From contig JAUHXC010000006.1 in NCBI GenBank assembly GCA_030427205.1, positions 240,936-304,935 on the forward strand: a stretch of DNA of 64,000 bases. Direction: 5' to 3'. Below the pieces are notes generated by a model. That model saw only the letters and a program-made list of their open reading frames with translations. It searched no databases and was not told the origin of the DNA. Numbering within the stretch: position 1 is the stretch's first letter; each line of letters opens with the position of its first letter. This stretch comes from a bacterium. Its GTDB lineage: Bacteria > Myxococcota_A > Bradymonadia > UBA7976 > UBA1532. A program made the translations under genes and the position numbers. Positions 19,894 to 30,518 of the stretch are shown here, piece after piece.

Positions 19894-20678
19894 TTCAGCG
19901 TCCGGTATTCGAAGTCGGGCGGGATGAAGAAGCTCACCCCGGCGGTGAACAGCAGGTTGTTCACGATCTCCGAGCGCGCCGGATAGTTCTCGTTGTAGAT
20001 GTTGTCCCGCAGCTCGATGTTGAGGGTGAACCAGCGGTTCATGAAGTACCGCTGACCGATGCCGGCGGTGATCGTCAGGTGCCCGTCGAGCTCGGTCTGG
20101 GTGAACCCGGCCCCGAGCAGGGCGTAGGTGTCCCAGGGGATGATCCAGGTGTTGAACAGCGCGAACTTGCCGTAGATGAAGGCGTACTGGAAGTTGAGCG
20201 TGCCGTACCACTTCACCTTCGAGACCTGGGGGAAGAGCTCGTAGTCCTCGATCACCCGGTCGAAGAGGTCGGTCTCGGTGCCGAGGGAGTAGCCCCCATT
20301 GACGCCGATCGCCATGACCTCGGTGAGGTGGTAGTTGAGCGTGCCGCCGGCCACGAACGCGCTGGTGAGCGCGTCGTTGACGTTGGTGCCGAGGAAGGGC
20401 GCCACCTCGACCCGGTTGCGCCGCAGGAACGGCCGCCGCTGGATGACCCGGATGAGGTCGATCTCCTCCCGACGGGAGCGCTCGGCCTCCTTGGCGACCT
20501 CTTCGGTGTCGATGACGTCGAAGCTGAGGGTGTCGCCCTCGCCCTCACCGCCCTCGTCGCCCCCGCTGAGATCCTCCGGGCTGAATGTCATGTCGACGTC
20601 TTCCTGCGCGAACGCCGCCGAGGCGCCGAGCAGGCAGGCGATGAAGATGACCCGTCTGGCCCAAGATCGCCGGTGCAT
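19890..20678 (-). CDS. Outer-membrane beta-barrel protein (myxobacterial type), copy 1
   Basis: ATG 20678 (GGAGG just upstream) gives a 262-residue protein with signal peptide RRVIFIACLLGASAAFAQ. A second ATG at 20705 lacks a ribosome-binding site. After the signal comes an acidic Gly/Glu segment (GGDEGGEGEGD), then NRVEVAPFLGTNVNDALTSA and repeating beta strands with YHLTEVMAIGVNGGYSLG, the same signature as the next gene. It opens the barrel-HEAT-ATPase-PilZ set. The 111 bp to ftsY include a GGGGTTTTTG stretch on this strand that could end the ftsY transcript, without a clear stem. Confidence 0.75.
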   Translation of the reverse strand: MHRRSWARRVIFIACLLGASAAFAQEDVDMTFSPEDLSGGDEGGEGEGDTLSFDVIDTEEVAKEAERSRREEIDLIRVIQRRPFLRRNRVEVAPFLGTNVNDALTSAFVAGGTLNYHLTEVMAIGVNGGYSLGTETDLFDRVIEDYELFPQVSKVKWYGTLNFQYAFIYGKFALFNTWIIPWDTYALLGAGFTQTELDGHLTITAGIGQRYFMNRWFTLNIELRDNIYNENYPARSEIVNNLLFTAGVSFFIPPDFEYRTLK

Positions 20679-20789
20679 GGCCTCCGTTCCCACAGAAGAA
20701 TTCATCGGTGTTGGTAGCACGTCGTCCGGCCCCCTACAACAAAAACCCCGGACCGCCGTATGCCCCGCGAGGGCCACCGGGCGGCCCGC

Positions 20790-22481
20790 TCAGCCGTCCG
20801 TCAAAAGCGCTTCGGCGAAGGCGTCGACGTCGAACGCCCGCAGGTCCTCGACCTTCTCGCCGATGCCGATGTAGCGCACCGGCAGTCGCATCTCGTCGCT
20901 GATGCCGATGATGACCCCGCCCTTGGCCGTGCCGTCGAGCTTGGTGAGCACCAGCCCGGTGACCGCCACGGCGTCGGTGAACACCTTGGCCTGACTGATC
21001 GCATTCTGGCCGTTGGTCGAGTCGAGCACCAGCCATACTTCGTGCGGCGCGCCGTCGAGGGCCTTGCCCGAGACCCGGTGCACCTTGGCCAGCTCGTCCA
21101 TCAGCTCGGTCTTGGCCTGCAGCCGGCCGGCGGTGTCGCAGATGCAGACGTCGTAGCCCTCGCGCTCGGCCTGCTCGATGGCTTCGAAGATCACGCTCGA
21201 CGGATCCTGCCCCGAGGCGCCCTTGACCACCGGCACCCCGGCCCGGTCGCCCCAGACCTCGAGCTGCTCGACCGCCGCCGCCCGGAAGGTATCGCCGGCG
21301 GCGAGCAGCACCTTCTTGCCGGCGTCGGTGTAGCGCTTCGCCAGCTTGCCGATCGAGGTCGTCTTGCCGGCGCCGTTGACCCCGACGACCATGATGACCA
21401 GCGGCTTCGCCCGGTCGAGGTCGAGCGGCGGCGCGCCCACGTCGAGCAGCTCGCGGATCTGCTGCTTGAGCGCGGCCCAGACCTTGTCGGGGCGGTCGAA
21501 GTCCTTCTTGCCGAGGCTGTCGTGCACCATGTCGACCAGCTTCTGGCTGGTGCGCACGCCGATGTCGGCGGTGAACAGCGCCTCTTCGAGGTCGCCGAGC
21601 AGGTCGTCGTCGATGGTCTTCGCCGCGCCGAAGAGGCCGGCGAGCTTGCCCACGAAGCCGTCGCGGGTGCGCGAGAGGCCTTCGCGCAGGGTCTTGCCGG
21701 CGGCCTCTGCGGTGGGCTTGGCGGGCGTCTTCTTCGCCGCGGCGGGCTCGCCCTTCGCCGGGGCCTTCTCCGCCGCCTTCGGGGCATCGGAGGCCGCCTG
21801 CGGGGCCTTCTCGGCGGCCTTCGTGGGCGTCTGGGCGCTCGGCGGGCTCTTGGGGCCGATCGCGCCGGGGGCCGGGGTGCCCGACTTCTGCACGATGCGG
21901 ATGCGGCCGCCGGCGCTCGCCGGCACCACCGCCTCGGCCCGGCCGAACGCGTGGCGGGCCTCCTGCTCGATCTGGTCGTCGCTCTTGTCGTGGCTGGGCA
22001 GCTCGGGTCGGGCGACGTCGGTGACGTACTCGGCGGCCGCCTCGGGATCGGCCCGCAGGCCGCGCACGACGAAGTACAGGATCAGCGCGCCGATGATGCC
22101 GTAGACGACGTACTCGACCCACGGGGCCGCCGGCGCGTCATCGACGATCGGGCGGACGGCGTCGAAGGCCTTGATCGCGGCGTCGGTGAAGCCGCCGTCG
22201 GCGGCCGCCTGCACGGCGTTTGCGGCATCGGCGGCGTTCACTGTGGCGTCGGCGGCGTTTGCAGCGGCGTTTGCAGCGGCGTTGGCGGCGGCGTCGGCCG
22301 CGTTCGCGACGGCGGTGGCCCCGTCCGCGGCGGCCCCGCCGGCGTCGGCCGCCCCCTGGGCGATCGCGGCGCCCCCGTCGGCCGCCGCCGCGGCTTGGCC
22401 GGCGTCACCGGCGGCCGGCGCGCCGCCGTCGAGCTGAGCCAGGATGAGGCCGGTGATCAGCGCGTCGAGTTGTGGGCCCAT
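20790..22481 (-). CDS. ftsY: Signal recognition particle receptor FtsY with N-terminal membrane helix
   Basis: This 563-residue SRP receptor GTPase targets nascent membrane proteins with Ffh. The NG domain holds [17 protein letters not shown] (G1), [23 protein letters not shown] and the FtsY-type ending. The N-terminal half is atypical: an Ala/Asn/Asp repeat stretch (about 59-90), a clear transmembrane helix at 121-140 ([20 protein letters not shown]) and a Lys/Ala/Pro linker. It is thus likely a true membrane protein, whereas E. coli FtsY is peripheral. It begins 18 bp after smc, with GAGGA as ribosome-binding site. Confidence 0.93.
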   Translation of the reverse strand: MGPQLDALITGLILAQLDGGAPAAGDAGQAAAAADGGAAIAQGAADAGGAAADGATAVANAADAAANAAANAAANAADATVNAADAANAVQAAADGGFTDAAIKAFDAVRPIVDDAPAAPWVEYVVYGIIGALILYFVVRGLRADPEAAAEYVTDVARPELPSHDKSDDQIEQEARHAFGRAEAVVPASAGGRIRIVQKSGTPAPGAIGPKSPPSAQTPTKAAEKAPQAASDAPKAAEKAPAKGEPAAAKKTPAKPTAEAAGKTLREGLSRTRDGFVGKLAGLFGAAKTIDDDLLGDLEEALFTADIGVRTSQKLVDMVHDSLGKKDFDRPDKVWAALKQQIRELLDVGAPPLDLDRAKPLVIMVVGVNGAGKTTSIGKLAKRYTDAGKKVLLAAGDTFRAAAVEQLEVWGDRAGVPVVKGASGQDPSSVIFEAIEQAEREGYDVCICDTAGRLQAKTELMDELAKVHRVSGKALDGAPHEVWLVLDSTNGQNAISQAKVFTDAVAVTGLVLTKLDGTAKGGVIIGISDEMRLPVRYIGIGEKVEDLRAFDVDAFAEALLTDG

Positions 22482-22499
22482 GTCGCGTCCTCGGTCGAA

Positions 22500-25400
22500 T
22501 CAGGTCATCCGCACGCCGACCAGCTTGCTGACACCCGACTCTTCCATCGTGATGCCATAGAGCATATCGGCGATTTCCATCGTGCGCTTGTTGTGGGTGA
22601 TGAGCACCACCTGACTGGTCTCGGCCATCTCCCGCACCACCTCGTTGAAGCGGCCGATGTTGGCGTCGTCGAGCGGCGCGTCGACCTCGTCGAGCAGGCA
22701 GAAGGGGCTGGGCTTGTGGCGGAAGACCGCAAAGACCAGCGCCAGGGCGCACATCGCCTTCTCGCCGCCGCTGAGCAGGGTGACGTTCTGCACCTTCTTG
22801 CCCGGCGGGCGCACGTGCATCTCGATGCCGGTGCCCAGCAGATCGTCGGGATCGGTCAGGGTCAGCTCGGCGGTGCCGCCCCGGAACAAGCGCGGGAACA
22901 GGGCGGTGAAGTGGCCGTTGACCGCGTGGAACGTCTCGGCGAAGAGGCGGCGCGAGGTCTCGTCGATCTGGTCGATGGCCAGGGTCAGGTCGTCGAGGGC
23001 GTCGGTCAGATCCTTGCGCTGGCCGGTGAGGAAGTCGTAGCGCTCGCTCACCTCGGCGAACTCTTCGATGGCCCCCATGTTCACGTCGCCCATCTTCTCG
23101 ATCAGCTCTTCGAGCTGTGCCAGCCGCTGCTTCTCCTCGGGCCCCGGCGGGGTGCCGCTGTGGAAGTCGACCAGCACCTCGCCCAGGGTCACGCCATAGC
23201 GATCGCTCAGCCGCTCCTCGGCCGATTCGAGCCGCACCACGCAGGTGCGCAGGGCCAGCCGCGACTCGTTGAGCGCGGTCATCGCCTCGTCGCGGGCCTT
23301 GCGGCAGGCGGTCAGCGCCCGATCGGCGTCCTTGACCGCGGCCTCGGCGTCGGCGTGCGCCGCGCGGGCTTCGGCCAGCGTCGACGAGCGGGCCTCGGCT
23401 GCGGCCAGCGCCTCGGCGCGGGTCTGCTCGGCGGCGGCGGCCAGATCGGCCAGCTCGCCCATGCGATCGTGGATCTCGACCCGCAGCTCTTCGGCCTTGG
23501 CCGCGCGGGCCTCGGTCTCGCGGACCAGCCGCTCGAGCCGCTGCAGGGCCGCGCGGGCGCCGCCGATGCGCTCCTGGCGGGCCTGGGCCGCGCTGCGCAC
23601 CCGATGCAGCTCGGCGACCGCCTCGTCCCGCGCCTCTTCGGCCGCTTGAACCGCCTCTTCGGCCGCCTGGACCAGCCGCTGGCGGTCGGTGGAGTTCTCC
23701 TCGGCCTCGGCCAGCACGTCGGCGGCGTCCAGCGCGCGCTCTTCGGCGGTCTCGGCCTTGGCCCGCAGGTCGTCGGCGTCCCGCTCCAGGCGACGGATGC
23801 GGGCGGCGAGGCGCTCCAGCTCGGCGTGGGTCCGGTGCAGGTCCTTCTTCGCCTCGGCTTGACGGACCCGGGCTTCCTGGGCCCGGCGATCGGCGGCGTC
23901 CATGACCTCGCGGGCTGCGCTGGCGGCCTCGCGGGCGGCCTGCATGCGCGCCTGCAGCGCCTCTCGCTCGGCCTCGCGCTCTTCGAGGCGCGCGGTCAGC
24001 GCCTTGATCTCGCGGCGCCGGCTCAGGGGCGCCGGGTCGGCCCCGTCGGCGCCGCCGACCACCAGCCCCGGGCCGTCGAAGAGCACCCCGCCGACGGTCA
24101 CCACCGGCGCCGTCCAGCCGGCGTCGAGCACCGCTTGTGCCGCCCGCACGTCGTCGACGACCAGCGCGTCGCCCAGCAGCCGCCCGACCAGATCGGGCCA
24201 CCGCCCGCCCACCTCGTCGGCCAGCCGGCCGCGCACCCCGTCCAGCGCCGGCGGCGCGGCGGGCGGGGACAGCGGGCGGGCGTCGACCGCCGCGAACAGG
24301 CCGCGGCCTTTGCCCCGACCGCGCAGGAACTCCACCGCGTCGAGCGCCGCGGCGGTATCGCGCACGAGCACGCCCTTGATGCGGGCGTCGAGCACGCTGG
24401 CCACCGCCTGCTCGTAGATCGCCGGCACCTCCAACGCGTCGGGCACCGGCCCCACAACCCCGTCGAGCCCGGCGTCGAGCACCGCGCGCACGCCTTCGCC
24501 GAGGCCCTCGCGGCGGCGCTCCAGCTCTTCCAGGCTCGAGCGGCGGCTCTTGTCGGCGACGATCGCCTCGCCCAGCCGGCGCTCCTCGGCGGCGGCGACG
24601 TCCTGCTCCTGGCGGTGGGCCGCGCGCCGGGCGGCGGCGTCTTCCCGATCGCGCTGCGCCTGCTCGATGGCCTCGGCGGCGTCCTTGATGGCCTGCTCGT
24701 CGGTGGCCACCTGCAGCTCCATCGCCGCCCGCTGCTCGCCGGCGGTGGCGCGCTCCTCGCCGGCCATCGCCGCCCGCTCGCGCAGATCCATCGCCTGCCG
24801 GCGGGCTGAGTCGTGCTCGGCGCGGGCCCGGGCGATGGCCTGCGCCTCCTCGGCGATGCGTCGGCGCAGGCCTTCGGCGTTGGCCCGGGCGTCGAGCAGC
24901 GCCCGCGCCGCCGCCCGCTGGGCCGCCTCGCGCTCGGCGACCGCGCCGGCGTCGCCTTCGCCCTCGGCTTGCAGCGCGGCCAGCTTCTCCGCCGCCTCGA
25001 CGCGCTCGCCCTTCAGCTCGGCCAGCCGCTCGGCGCCCAGGGAGCGGTCGCTCATCGCGCTCTCGAGCTGGCGGGTGAGGCCGCTCTTCTCGCGGGCGTA
25101 CAGGTCGAGCTCGGCCTCCGCGGCGCGGCCCTTCTCCTCGGCGGCGCGCAGGCTCTCGGCGACCTCGCGGGCGTGGGTATCCGCCTGGCGCTCGGTGAGC
25201 CCGGCGGCCTCGCGGCGGGCCTCGGCGGCGATGCGATCCCGCTCGGCGTCTTCTTCGGCCTGCAGGCTCTGTGCTTCGAGCCGCTCGAGATAGCGTCGCT
25301 CGGCGTCCAGCCGCAGATAGTCGAAGGTCGCCGCCCGCAGCGCGATGTGGCGCGCCTCTTCACGGTATTGTTTGTAGCGCTCGGCCTTGTTCGCCTGCCG

Positions 25401-26045
25401 CCGCAGGCTGCGCAGCTGGCGTTCGATCTCGCCGATGACGTCGTCGACCCGCTCCAGGTTGGTGCGGGTCTCGTTCATCTTGCGCTCGGCCAGCCGCCGC
25501 CGGTTGCGATAGCGGGTGATGCCCGCCGCCTCTTCGATCAGGAGCCGCCGCTCGTCGGCCTTGGCGCTCACCAGCCGGCCGATCTGCCCCTGCTCGATGA
25601 TGGCGTAGGCCCGCCGCCCGCCGGGCCCGCTGCCGACGCCCGTGCCGGCGATCAGATCTTGGATGTCGGCGAGGCGGCTGCGCTGCTTGTTGATGATGTA
25701 GTCCGAGCCGCGATCGCGCTCGATGCGCCGCTCGATGGCGATCTCTTCGACCTCGCGGAAGCGGGTGGGCACCTCGGCCGAGCCGTCGTTGTGGAACGTC
25801 AGCCGGACCTCGGCGATGCCCATCGGGCCGCGCTTCTCCGATCCGGCGAAGATGACGTCCTCCATCGCCCCGCCGCGCAGGGCCTTGGCGCCCTGCTCGC
25901 CCATGACCCACTTCATCGAGTCGACGATGTTCGACTTGCCGCAGCCGTTGGGGCCCACGATCGCGGTGACCCCGTCGTCGAAGGCGATCGTCGTGCGGTG
26001 GTAGAACGACTTGAAGCCGTGGATGTCGAGGCGCTTGAGCTTCAT
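22500..26045 (-). CDS. smc: Chromosome segregation ATPase SMC
   Basis: This is a full-length 1181-residue SMC. The N-terminal head has KLKRLDIHGFKSF and Walker A GPNGCGKSN. It is followed by a coiled coil, the hinge (about 510-660, GVVGPVPDALEVPAIYEQAV), the returning coiled coil, and the C-terminal head with signature LLSGGEKAM and Walker B FCLLDEVDAPLDD. It condenses and segregates the chromosome with ScpA/B, which are not in this window. The coding strand is strongly Ala/Arg/Glu-biased in the coils. It is immediately followed by ftsY, a common bacterial pairing. Confidence 0.96.
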   Translation of the reverse strand: MKLKRLDIHGFKSFYHRTTIAFDDGVTAIVGPNGCGKSNIVDSMKWVMGEQGAKALRGGAMEDVIFAGSEKRGPMGIAEVRLTFHNDGSAEVPTRFREVEEIAIERRIERDRGSDYIINKQRSRLADIQDLIAGTGVGSGPGGRRAYAIIEQGQIGRLVSAKADERRLLIEEAAGITRYRNRRRLAERKMNETRTNLERVDDVIGEIERQLRSLRRQANKAERYKQYREEARHIALRAATFDYLRLDAERRYLERLEAQSLQAEEDAERDRIAAEARREAAGLTERQADTHAREVAESLRAAEEKGRAAEAELDLYAREKSGLTRQLESAMSDRSLGAERLAELKGERVEAAEKLAALQAEGEGDAGAVAEREAAQRAAARALLDARANAEGLRRRIAEEAQAIARARAEHDSARRQAMDLRERAAMAGEERATAGEQRAAMELQVATDEQAIKDAAEAIEQAQRDREDAAARRAAHRQEQDVAAAEERRLGEAIVADKSRRSSLEELERRREGLGEGVRAVLDAGLDGVVGPVPDALEVPAIYEQAVASVLDARIKGVLVRDTAAALDAVEFLRGRGKGRGLFAAVDARPLSPPAAPPALDGVRGRLADEVGGRWPDLVGRLLGDALVVDDVRAAQAVLDAGWTAPVVTVGGVLFDGPGLVVGGADGADPAPLSRRREIKALTARLEEREAEREALQARMQAAREAASAAREVMDAADRRAQEARVRQAEAKKDLHRTHAELERLAARIRRLERDADDLRAKAETAEERALDAADVLAEAEENSTDRQRLVQAAEEAVQAAEEARDEAVAELHRVRSAAQARQERIGGARAALQRLERLVRETEARAAKAEELRVEIHDRMGELADLAAAAEQTRAEALAAAEARSSTLAEARAAHADAEAAVKDADRALTACRKARDEAMTALNESRLALRTCVVRLESAEERLSDRYGVTLGEVLVDFHSGTPPGPEEKQRLAQLEELIEKMGDVNMGAIEEFAEVSERYDFLTGQRKDLTDALDDLTLAIDQIDETSRRLFAETFHAVNGHFTALFPRLFRGGTAELTLTDPDDLLGTGIEMHVRPPGKKVQNVTLLSGGEKAMCALALVFAVFRHKPSPFCLLDEVDAPLDDANIGRFNEVVREMAETSQVVLITHNKRTMEIADMLYGITMEESGVSKLVGVRMT

Positions 26046-26154
26046 TCGATCCGCGGTGAGGGCCGCGGCGCCGGCGGGGCGTCGCGCGGTTCTTATCGCA
26101 CCGGCGTGTCAGCGGGTCAACCGCGGGTCGGCGGGCCGGCCGTGCTGCCTTCGT

Positions 26155-26634
26155 CTACAGCCGCAGCGCCCGGCGATGCTCGCGGATGTGCTGCCGGGGC
26201 GGGGGCAGGTGGTCGACCTCGCCGGTGGGCACGAAACCCAGCCGGGCGTAGAGCGCGACGGCTGGGGCGTTCTGATCGGCGACATCGAGCAGCAGCCGGG
26301 CGAAGCCCTCGGCCCGGGCCCAGGCGACCACCGCGCCCACCAGGGCCCGGCCTACGCCGCGGCCGCGGGCGGTCGGCGCGACCCACATCGACAGCAGGAG
26401 CGCGTCGCCCGGATCGTCGGGCGCGGGGCCGCCGCGCACCATGCCCCCGTCGGCCCCGTCGACCACGGCGACGAAGGTCGCCAGCGAACGCAGCTGCGCC
26501 GGCCAGCTCTCCGGCGGTCGGGCGGCGGTCTCGCTGTAGGTGCTGCCGAAGGCGTCCGGGGCGTCCTCGAGGGCCGCCAGCCGGATCGCCCGCAGGCGCG
26601 GGCCCTCATCGGGCGTCAACCGTACGATCTGCAT
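26155..26634 (-). CDS. GNAT-family N-acetyltransferase
   Basis: The 159-residue protein starts at ATG 26634 (MQIVRLTPDEGPRLRAIRLAAL). The acetyl-CoA pyrophosphate loop is ARGRGVGRALV and the C-terminal motif is NAPAVALYARLGFVPTG, both typical of GNAT enzymes. The substrate cannot be inferred. It lies 109 bp upstream of smc on the same strand and probably has its own promoter, as the intervening DNA is non-coding. Confidence 0.85.
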   Translation of the reverse strand: MQIVRLTPDEGPRLRAIRLAALEDAPDAFGSTYSETAARPPESWPAQLRSLATFVAVVDGADGGMVRGGPAPDDPGDALLLSMWVAPTARGRGVGRALVGAVVAWARAEGFARLLLDVADQNAPAVALYARLGFVPTGEVDHLPPPRQHIREHRRALRL

Positions 26635-26938
26635 AGATGTCCTCGTCGAAATTGCCAATACGGTTGCGACGGCCGATCTCGCCGATGCCGGCGTTGCTCC
26701 TCCTCGACGTGCCCCTGGCACGCCTTCGTCGTCGCGCCTTGGCCTCGACGACCTCGGCTCGCCGCCCCCGCATCGTCACTTCCGCCGCGGACATCCAGGC
26801 GCTCCACGCTGGAACCGTGCACGCAGTGTGCGGCGCCGGCGCCGCCGGCGACAACCCGGTCGGGTCGATGACCGAATCCGCGCCCGATCACGCCCCCGTG
26901 GATTGCCCGGGGCGTCGCGCACGGTTACGGTGTGCGCC
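26635..26938. other. 304-bp divergent intergenic region
   Basis: It separates the acetyltransferase (minus) from the MoxR-type operon (plus). I find no gene with coding character. A CTGGCACG box at 26715-26722 looks like half of a sigma-54 promoter, but its -12 GC is missing. No clear sigma-70 hexamers with correct spacing were found. Confidence 0.5.
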
Positions 26939-28573
26939 ATGCGGTCTGCCTTGATGCTCGCCGCCTTCGCGCTGGTCTCCATCGGCGCCACGGCGGCGGC
27001 CCAACCCACCATCCAAGTCCGGGCGCGGGCGTTCCTCGACGGTCTTCAAGCGTCGACCCGGGGGGGCGTCGTGCTCGTCGAGGGCGCCTTGCGCGACAAC
27101 CTCGGCGCGCCCGTGACGGGCGAGGCGGTGGTGATCCGGGCCGAGGGGCAGGTCGTCGACGAGACCACCACCGGCACCGACGGCCGCTTTCGGGCGCAGT
27201 TCGCCCTCGCCGGCTCGGGGGAGCGCACGCTGGAGGTGCACTTCAAAGGCTCGCTCCTGCTCGCCGACGCGCGGGCCCGGCTGCCGATCACCGTCGGCCG
27301 CAACGCGCTGCGGCTGCGGCTCGACGTGCCCGACGAGGTGACTGTCGGCAAAGCGGTCTCGGTGGGCGCGGCGGCCTACGACAGCCGCGACGTGCCGGTG
27401 CCCTCGCTGGCGCTGAACCTCGACCTGGACGGCGCGCCGCTGCGTTCGCTGCGCACCGACCGCTCGGGGCGGGCCGAGGCGCGCCTCTCGCCGCTCGACC
27501 CCGGGGTGCATACCCTGCGGCTGCACTTCGCCGGCAACGCGCGCTTCACCGCGGCCGAGGTCACCCGCGAGATCGAGGTGGCCCGCCCGATGGCGGTGGC
27601 GCTGGCGCCCGCCTCGACCGCGCCGCTGGCCCCGGGTGATCCGATCGTACTCGACGTGGCCTTGGGCCCCGACCGCCCGGCGACGGTGCGGGTGACGATC
27701 ACCGCCGAGGGACGCCCGATCGACGACACCGCCGTCATCGGGCAGGGGACCCGCTTCGTCATCGACCCGGACGACGTCGAGCCGGGGCCGGTGCGCTTCC
27801 GGGCCCTGGCGCACGCCGAGGCGGTCGGCTGGAAGGACGCGCTCTCCGACGTGGTGACCATGGACGTGCCGTCGCCGCCGCCGCCCTCGCCGTGGTGGAT
27901 CCGGGCGCCGGCGCTGCTGGCGGCCTTCTCGTTGCTGGGGGTGCTCGTCCGGATTCGTCGGCGCCCCGAGGCCGCGCCGCCCGCGCCGCCCGCCGTCGAG
28001 GCCGGGCCGCCGCCGTTCACCTTCGTCAGCGCGCCGCGCAATGGCGGCGCCGATCAGCTGGTGGTGGAGATCCGCGACGGCCTCGACGGCCGGGCGCTGG
28101 CGGCGACGGTCGTGCGCCTGCCGAGCCTCTCCCCGCCGCCGCGTCCCGGGGATTCGGCCGTGCCCGAGGGTCAGCGGGCGGCCACCGATGGTGAGGGGCG
28201 GGTGATCTTCGACGGCGACGGCGGCGATCGGGTCTGGGCCCACGCGCCGGGCTACGCGCCGAGCTGTCATCCGCTGCCGCGCACCGGCGGGCGGGCGGTG
28301 CTGCACTTGCTGCCGGTGCGCGCCCGCATGCAGACGCTGTACGCCGAGCTGCTGGGCGATGCCGGGCGACCGCCGCTGCGCTTCGGCAAGGAGACCCCGC
28401 GCGAGGCGGCGGGCGCGCTGACCGACCGCGGCGCGCCGGGCCGGCCGCTGGACGCGCTGACGGCGCTGGTCGAGCGGGCCTGCTTCGGCTCCGGCGAACC
28501 CGGTGAGGCCGAGCTGATCGAGGCCTTCGAACTGGCGCAGGCGGTGCGCCGCGGTCTGGGGCATGCCGGATGA
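26939..28573 (+). CDS. Secreted/membrane protein with Ig-like repeats, first gene of MoxR operon
   Basis: This 544-residue protein has a cleavable signal (MRSALMLAAFALVSIGATAAAQ) and then three or four Ig-like beta domains of about 85 residues (repeating V.G.V..G.A.D..... and T...GR...F patterns) up to about 315. One transmembrane helix (IRAPALLAAFSLLGVLVRI) and a cytoplasmic beta-rich part follow. Carboxypeptidase-regulatory or Big-like folds are possible. Its stop overlaps the next start (ATGA, 28570-28573), so it belongs with MoxR and DUF58 and may be the periplasmic sensor or scaffold of that set. The ribosome-binding site before the ATG is weak. Confidence 0.75.
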   Translation: MRSALMLAAFALVSIGATAAAQPTIQVRARAFLDGLQASTRGGVVLVEGALRDNLGAPVTGEAVVIRAEGQVVDETTTGTDGRFRAQFALAGSGERTLEVHFKGSLLLADARARLPITVGRNALRLRLDVPDEVTVGKAVSVGAAAYDSRDVPVPSLALNLDLDGAPLRSLRTDRSGRAEARLSPLDPGVHTLRLHFAGNARFTAAEVTREIEVARPMAVALAPASTAPLAPGDPIVLDVALGPDRPATVRVTITAEGRPIDDTAVIGQGTRFVIDPDDVEPGPVRFRALAHAEAVGWKDALSDVVTMDVPSPPPPSPWWIRAPALLAAFSLLGVLVRIRRRPEAAPPAPPAVEAGPPPFTFVSAPRNGGADQLVVEIRDGLDGRALAATVVRLPSLSPPPRPGDSAVPEGQRAATDGEGRVIFDGDGGDRVWAHAPGYAPSCHPLPRTGGRAVLHLLPVRARMQTLYAELLGDAGRPPLRFGKETPREAAGALTDRGAPGRPLDALTALVERACFGSGEPGEAELIEAFELAQAVRRGLGHAG

Positions 28574-29558
28574 CGTGGCGCCTCGTGCTCTCGCTGGGCC
28601 TGCTGATGGGTCTGCTGCCGGGTTTGCTGTCGGCCCCCGCGTCGGCCGCCACCGCCGACAGCGCGCAGTGGGACGGCTTCTCCCGCTGGGTGCAGATGAT
28701 GCGCAGCGCCGGCGTGACCGTCGAGGCGCCGCCGGGCATCGACCTGGGGCAGGTCCCGCCGGGCGCCGGGCTCGCGCTGCTCGATCCGCCGTCGGGCGAC
28801 TTCGACGGCCTGCGGCTCTTCGTGCAGGAGGGCGGGCGGGTGCTGCTGGCGGTCGAGAGCCCGGCCTCGGCGGCGCTGCTCGAAGCCTTCGATCTGCAGC
28901 TCGAGACGCCGCCGCCGCCCGGCTCGCTCGACAGCGGACACCCGGCGCTGCGGGCGCTGTCGACCCCCGGCGCGGGCGTCTTCGCCGACGTCGGCGCTTT
29001 GCTGACCAACCGCCCGGCCGCCGTCGCCGCGCCGCTGCACCTCGACCCGGCGGTGCGCTTCGACGACGGCAAGGGCTTCGCGTATCACCTCGAGCTCGGC
29101 GAGGGCGAGCTGCTGGTGGTCGCCGACGCCAGCCTCTTCATCAACCTGATGCTCGACGGCGCCGACAACGCGCGCTTCGCGGCCAACGTCGGCGCCTGGT
29201 TGGGCCGCAACCGCCAGGCGCCGGTCTGGTTCGCCGGCCCCACGACGCCGATCGAAGGCCGCTACGGCATCTCCGACGACCCGGCGCTGACCGGGCTCAA
29301 CCAGGCGCTGGCCGAGCTGGGGCGCATCCTCGACCCCGACGACCTCGTGCTGCATCTGCTGCTGGCCATGGCCATCGCCGGCACCCTGGTCTTCGCCGTC
29401 TCGGTCTTCCCCGGCGGCGGCCGCCTCACCGATGATCCCGCGCCGGGCACCGGCCGCGCCGAGCGCCTCGCCGGCCGCCCCGGCGGACCGGCGGCCCCCG
29501 GCCCGCTGGCTGCACCCGAACCCGAACCCGACCCCGCCGCCCCACCTGCGAGAGAGAC

Positions 29559-29562
<4 letters not shown>
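28570..29562 (+). CDS. DUF4350-like membrane protein of MoxR operon
   Basis: The 330-residue product has a signal or first TM (LVLSLGLLMGLLPGLLSAPASA), a Rossmann-like luminal domain (GLALLDPPSGDFDGLRLFVQEGGRVLLAVE, LLVVADASLFINLML) and a second TM near 260-280 (LVLHLLLAMAIAGTLVFAVSV), then a Pro-rich tail. This is the layout of DUF4350 proteins that accompany MoxR ATPases. It overlaps both neighbours by ATGA. Confidence 0.7.

Positions 29563-30514
<952 letters not shown>

Positions 30515-30518
<4 letters not shown>

Noticed and set aside
20760..24809. 1349-codon plus-strand frame opposite ftsY and smc
   Set aside because: Shadow of two well-recognised genes on the minus strand.
26715..26731. 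Sigma-54 promoter before the MoxR operon
   Set aside because: CTGGCACG fits the -24 box, but 10 bases on the required GC is TC.
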